The notes under the pieces are model-generated. The model was not told where the DNA came from. It did no database searches and saw only the letters and a program-made list of their open reading frames with translations. DNA of 64,000 bases from the NCBI RefSeq assembly GCF_013085465.1, contig NZ_CP049838.1:7936001-8000000 (forward strand), given 5' to 3'. Each line of letters opens with the position of its first letter. Within the stretch, counting starts at the first letter, position 1. The translations under genes and the position numbers were made by a program. Origin of the DNA: Streptomyces asoensis (GTDB lineage Bacteria; Actinomycetota; Actinomycetes; Streptomycetales; Streptomycetaceae). Below, piece after piece: positions 63,615-64,000 of this stretch.

Positions 63615-64000
63615 ATGCCGGAAAGCGGTGTCCCCGCCGACGCGGAGCTGGAGGCACTCAGGGCCCGCATCACGGCACTGGAGGAGGAGCGCACCCGTCG
63701 TCCCACCCACCACCGGGTCCGCTCGATCGTCGCGGTCGTCCTCATCGTCCTCGGCTGCGTCCTGGCCCCGCTGGGCGTGGTGGCGGCCTGGACCTCGAGC
63801 ATCGTGGGCGACACCGGCCGTTACGTCGACACCGTCCGCCCGCTGGCCTCCGACAAGGACATCCAGAACGCGGCCGCCACCCGCGTCACGAACGCGGTGA
63901 TGGGACGCCTCGACCTCACCGCGCTCCTCCAGGACGCCGTCCCGGCCCAGCGTCCCCTGCTGGAGAAGGCCCTCGGCAGGCTCGGTCCCGCCCTCGAGGA
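63615..64000 (+). CDS. Membrane protein, N-terminal part (3' truncated by window edge)
   Basis: The frame starts at ATG 63615 behind GAGGGAG and is still open at base 64000, giving 128 residues. A short coiled-coil-like segment (ELEALRARITALEEERTRRP) is followed by a transmembrane helix (SIVAVVLIVLGCVLAPLGVV) and an outer region beginning SSIVGDTGRYVDTVRPLASD. This is the opening of a widespread actinobacterial integral membrane protein of about 400-450 residues with unknown role. The rest lies outside the window. Confidence 0.8.
   Translation, partial: MPESGVPADAELEALRARITALEEERTRRPTHHRVRSIVAVVLIVLGCVLAPLGVVAAWTSSIVGDTGRYVDTVRPLASDKDIQNAAATRVTNAVMGRLDLTALLQDAVPAQRPLLEKALGRLGPALE

Overview
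The window is dense, very GC-rich DNA with strong G/C bias at third codon positions, frequent GTG starts, leaderless genes and short spacers. Together with its gene content (NasA-type nitrate reductase fused to a flavoprotein, Tat/Sec-exported hydrolases, F420/LLM oxidoreductase, PucR, SWIM/SNF2 pair, LamG-containing beta-galactosidase), this points to a Streptomyces or close relative, probably from a chromosome arm or arm/core border. No rRNA, tRNA or CRISPR array was seen.

Layout. 1-6 kb: tail of a LuxR-type regulator, a cytochrome P450, a sugar/inositol dehydrogenase divergent from a GntR regulator with palindromic operators, the wreck of a sugar ABC transporter, and a ROK kinase. 6-11.4 kb: SNF2 helicase and SWIM-finger protein, coupled. 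11.5-15.3 kb: a 24-codon leader peptide ending Cys-Cys ahead of an exported sulfite-oxidase-type molybdoenzyme, a decayed stretch with an MFS remnant, and a PcaDC-like fusion whose hydrolase nucleophile is Ala. 15.3-20.6 kb: MBL hydrolase, exonuclease III, a lone glutamate-type ABC ATPase, a secreted S15-type hydrolase and an unknown membrane protein. 20.7-26.5 kb: exported gamma-glutamyltransferase, a ClpC-like chaperone, and methionine aminopeptidase divergent from a small XRE regulator through a compact leaderless promoter pair.

26.6-37.4 kb is the most coherent functional block: two near-duplicate nitrilase/beta-ureidopropionase genes, a class III aminotransferase, a PucR regulator, dihydropyrimidinase, an LLM flavin oxidoreductase and an NCS1 transporter. 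Together they read as uptake and reductive-type breakdown of a pyrimidine, hydantoin or similar cyclic ureide to a beta-amino acid and then a semialdehyde. The classical dihydropyrimidine dehydrogenase is missing, so the LLM enzyme is the obvious candidate for an unassigned redox step.

37.4-46.3 kb: DUF3558-like lipoprotein, a second (non-exported) gamma-glutamyltransferase, an IMPase-family phosphatase, an FAD oxidoreductase, a macro-domain protein, a secreted M1 metallopeptidase and a small membrane protein behind a clear leaderless promoter. 46.3-52.8 kb is more accessory: a tectonin beta-propeller built from 231-bp repeats, a secreted M15/LAS-like protein, a pectate lyase behind a LacI-type promoter/operator, an IS5-type transposase stub, and a two-gene unit (a repeat protein and a TetR regulator) sharing an unusual short sequence motif. 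53-64 kb: the 1407-residue nitrate reductase fusion, a 1310-residue exported beta-galactosidase with an inserted LamG domain, a small zinc-ribbon-like protein, dihydrolipoamide dehydrogenase, and the start of a membrane protein.

Convergent gene pairs are separated by long perfect hairpins without U-tracts. All assignments come from reading the sequence; no database search was run.
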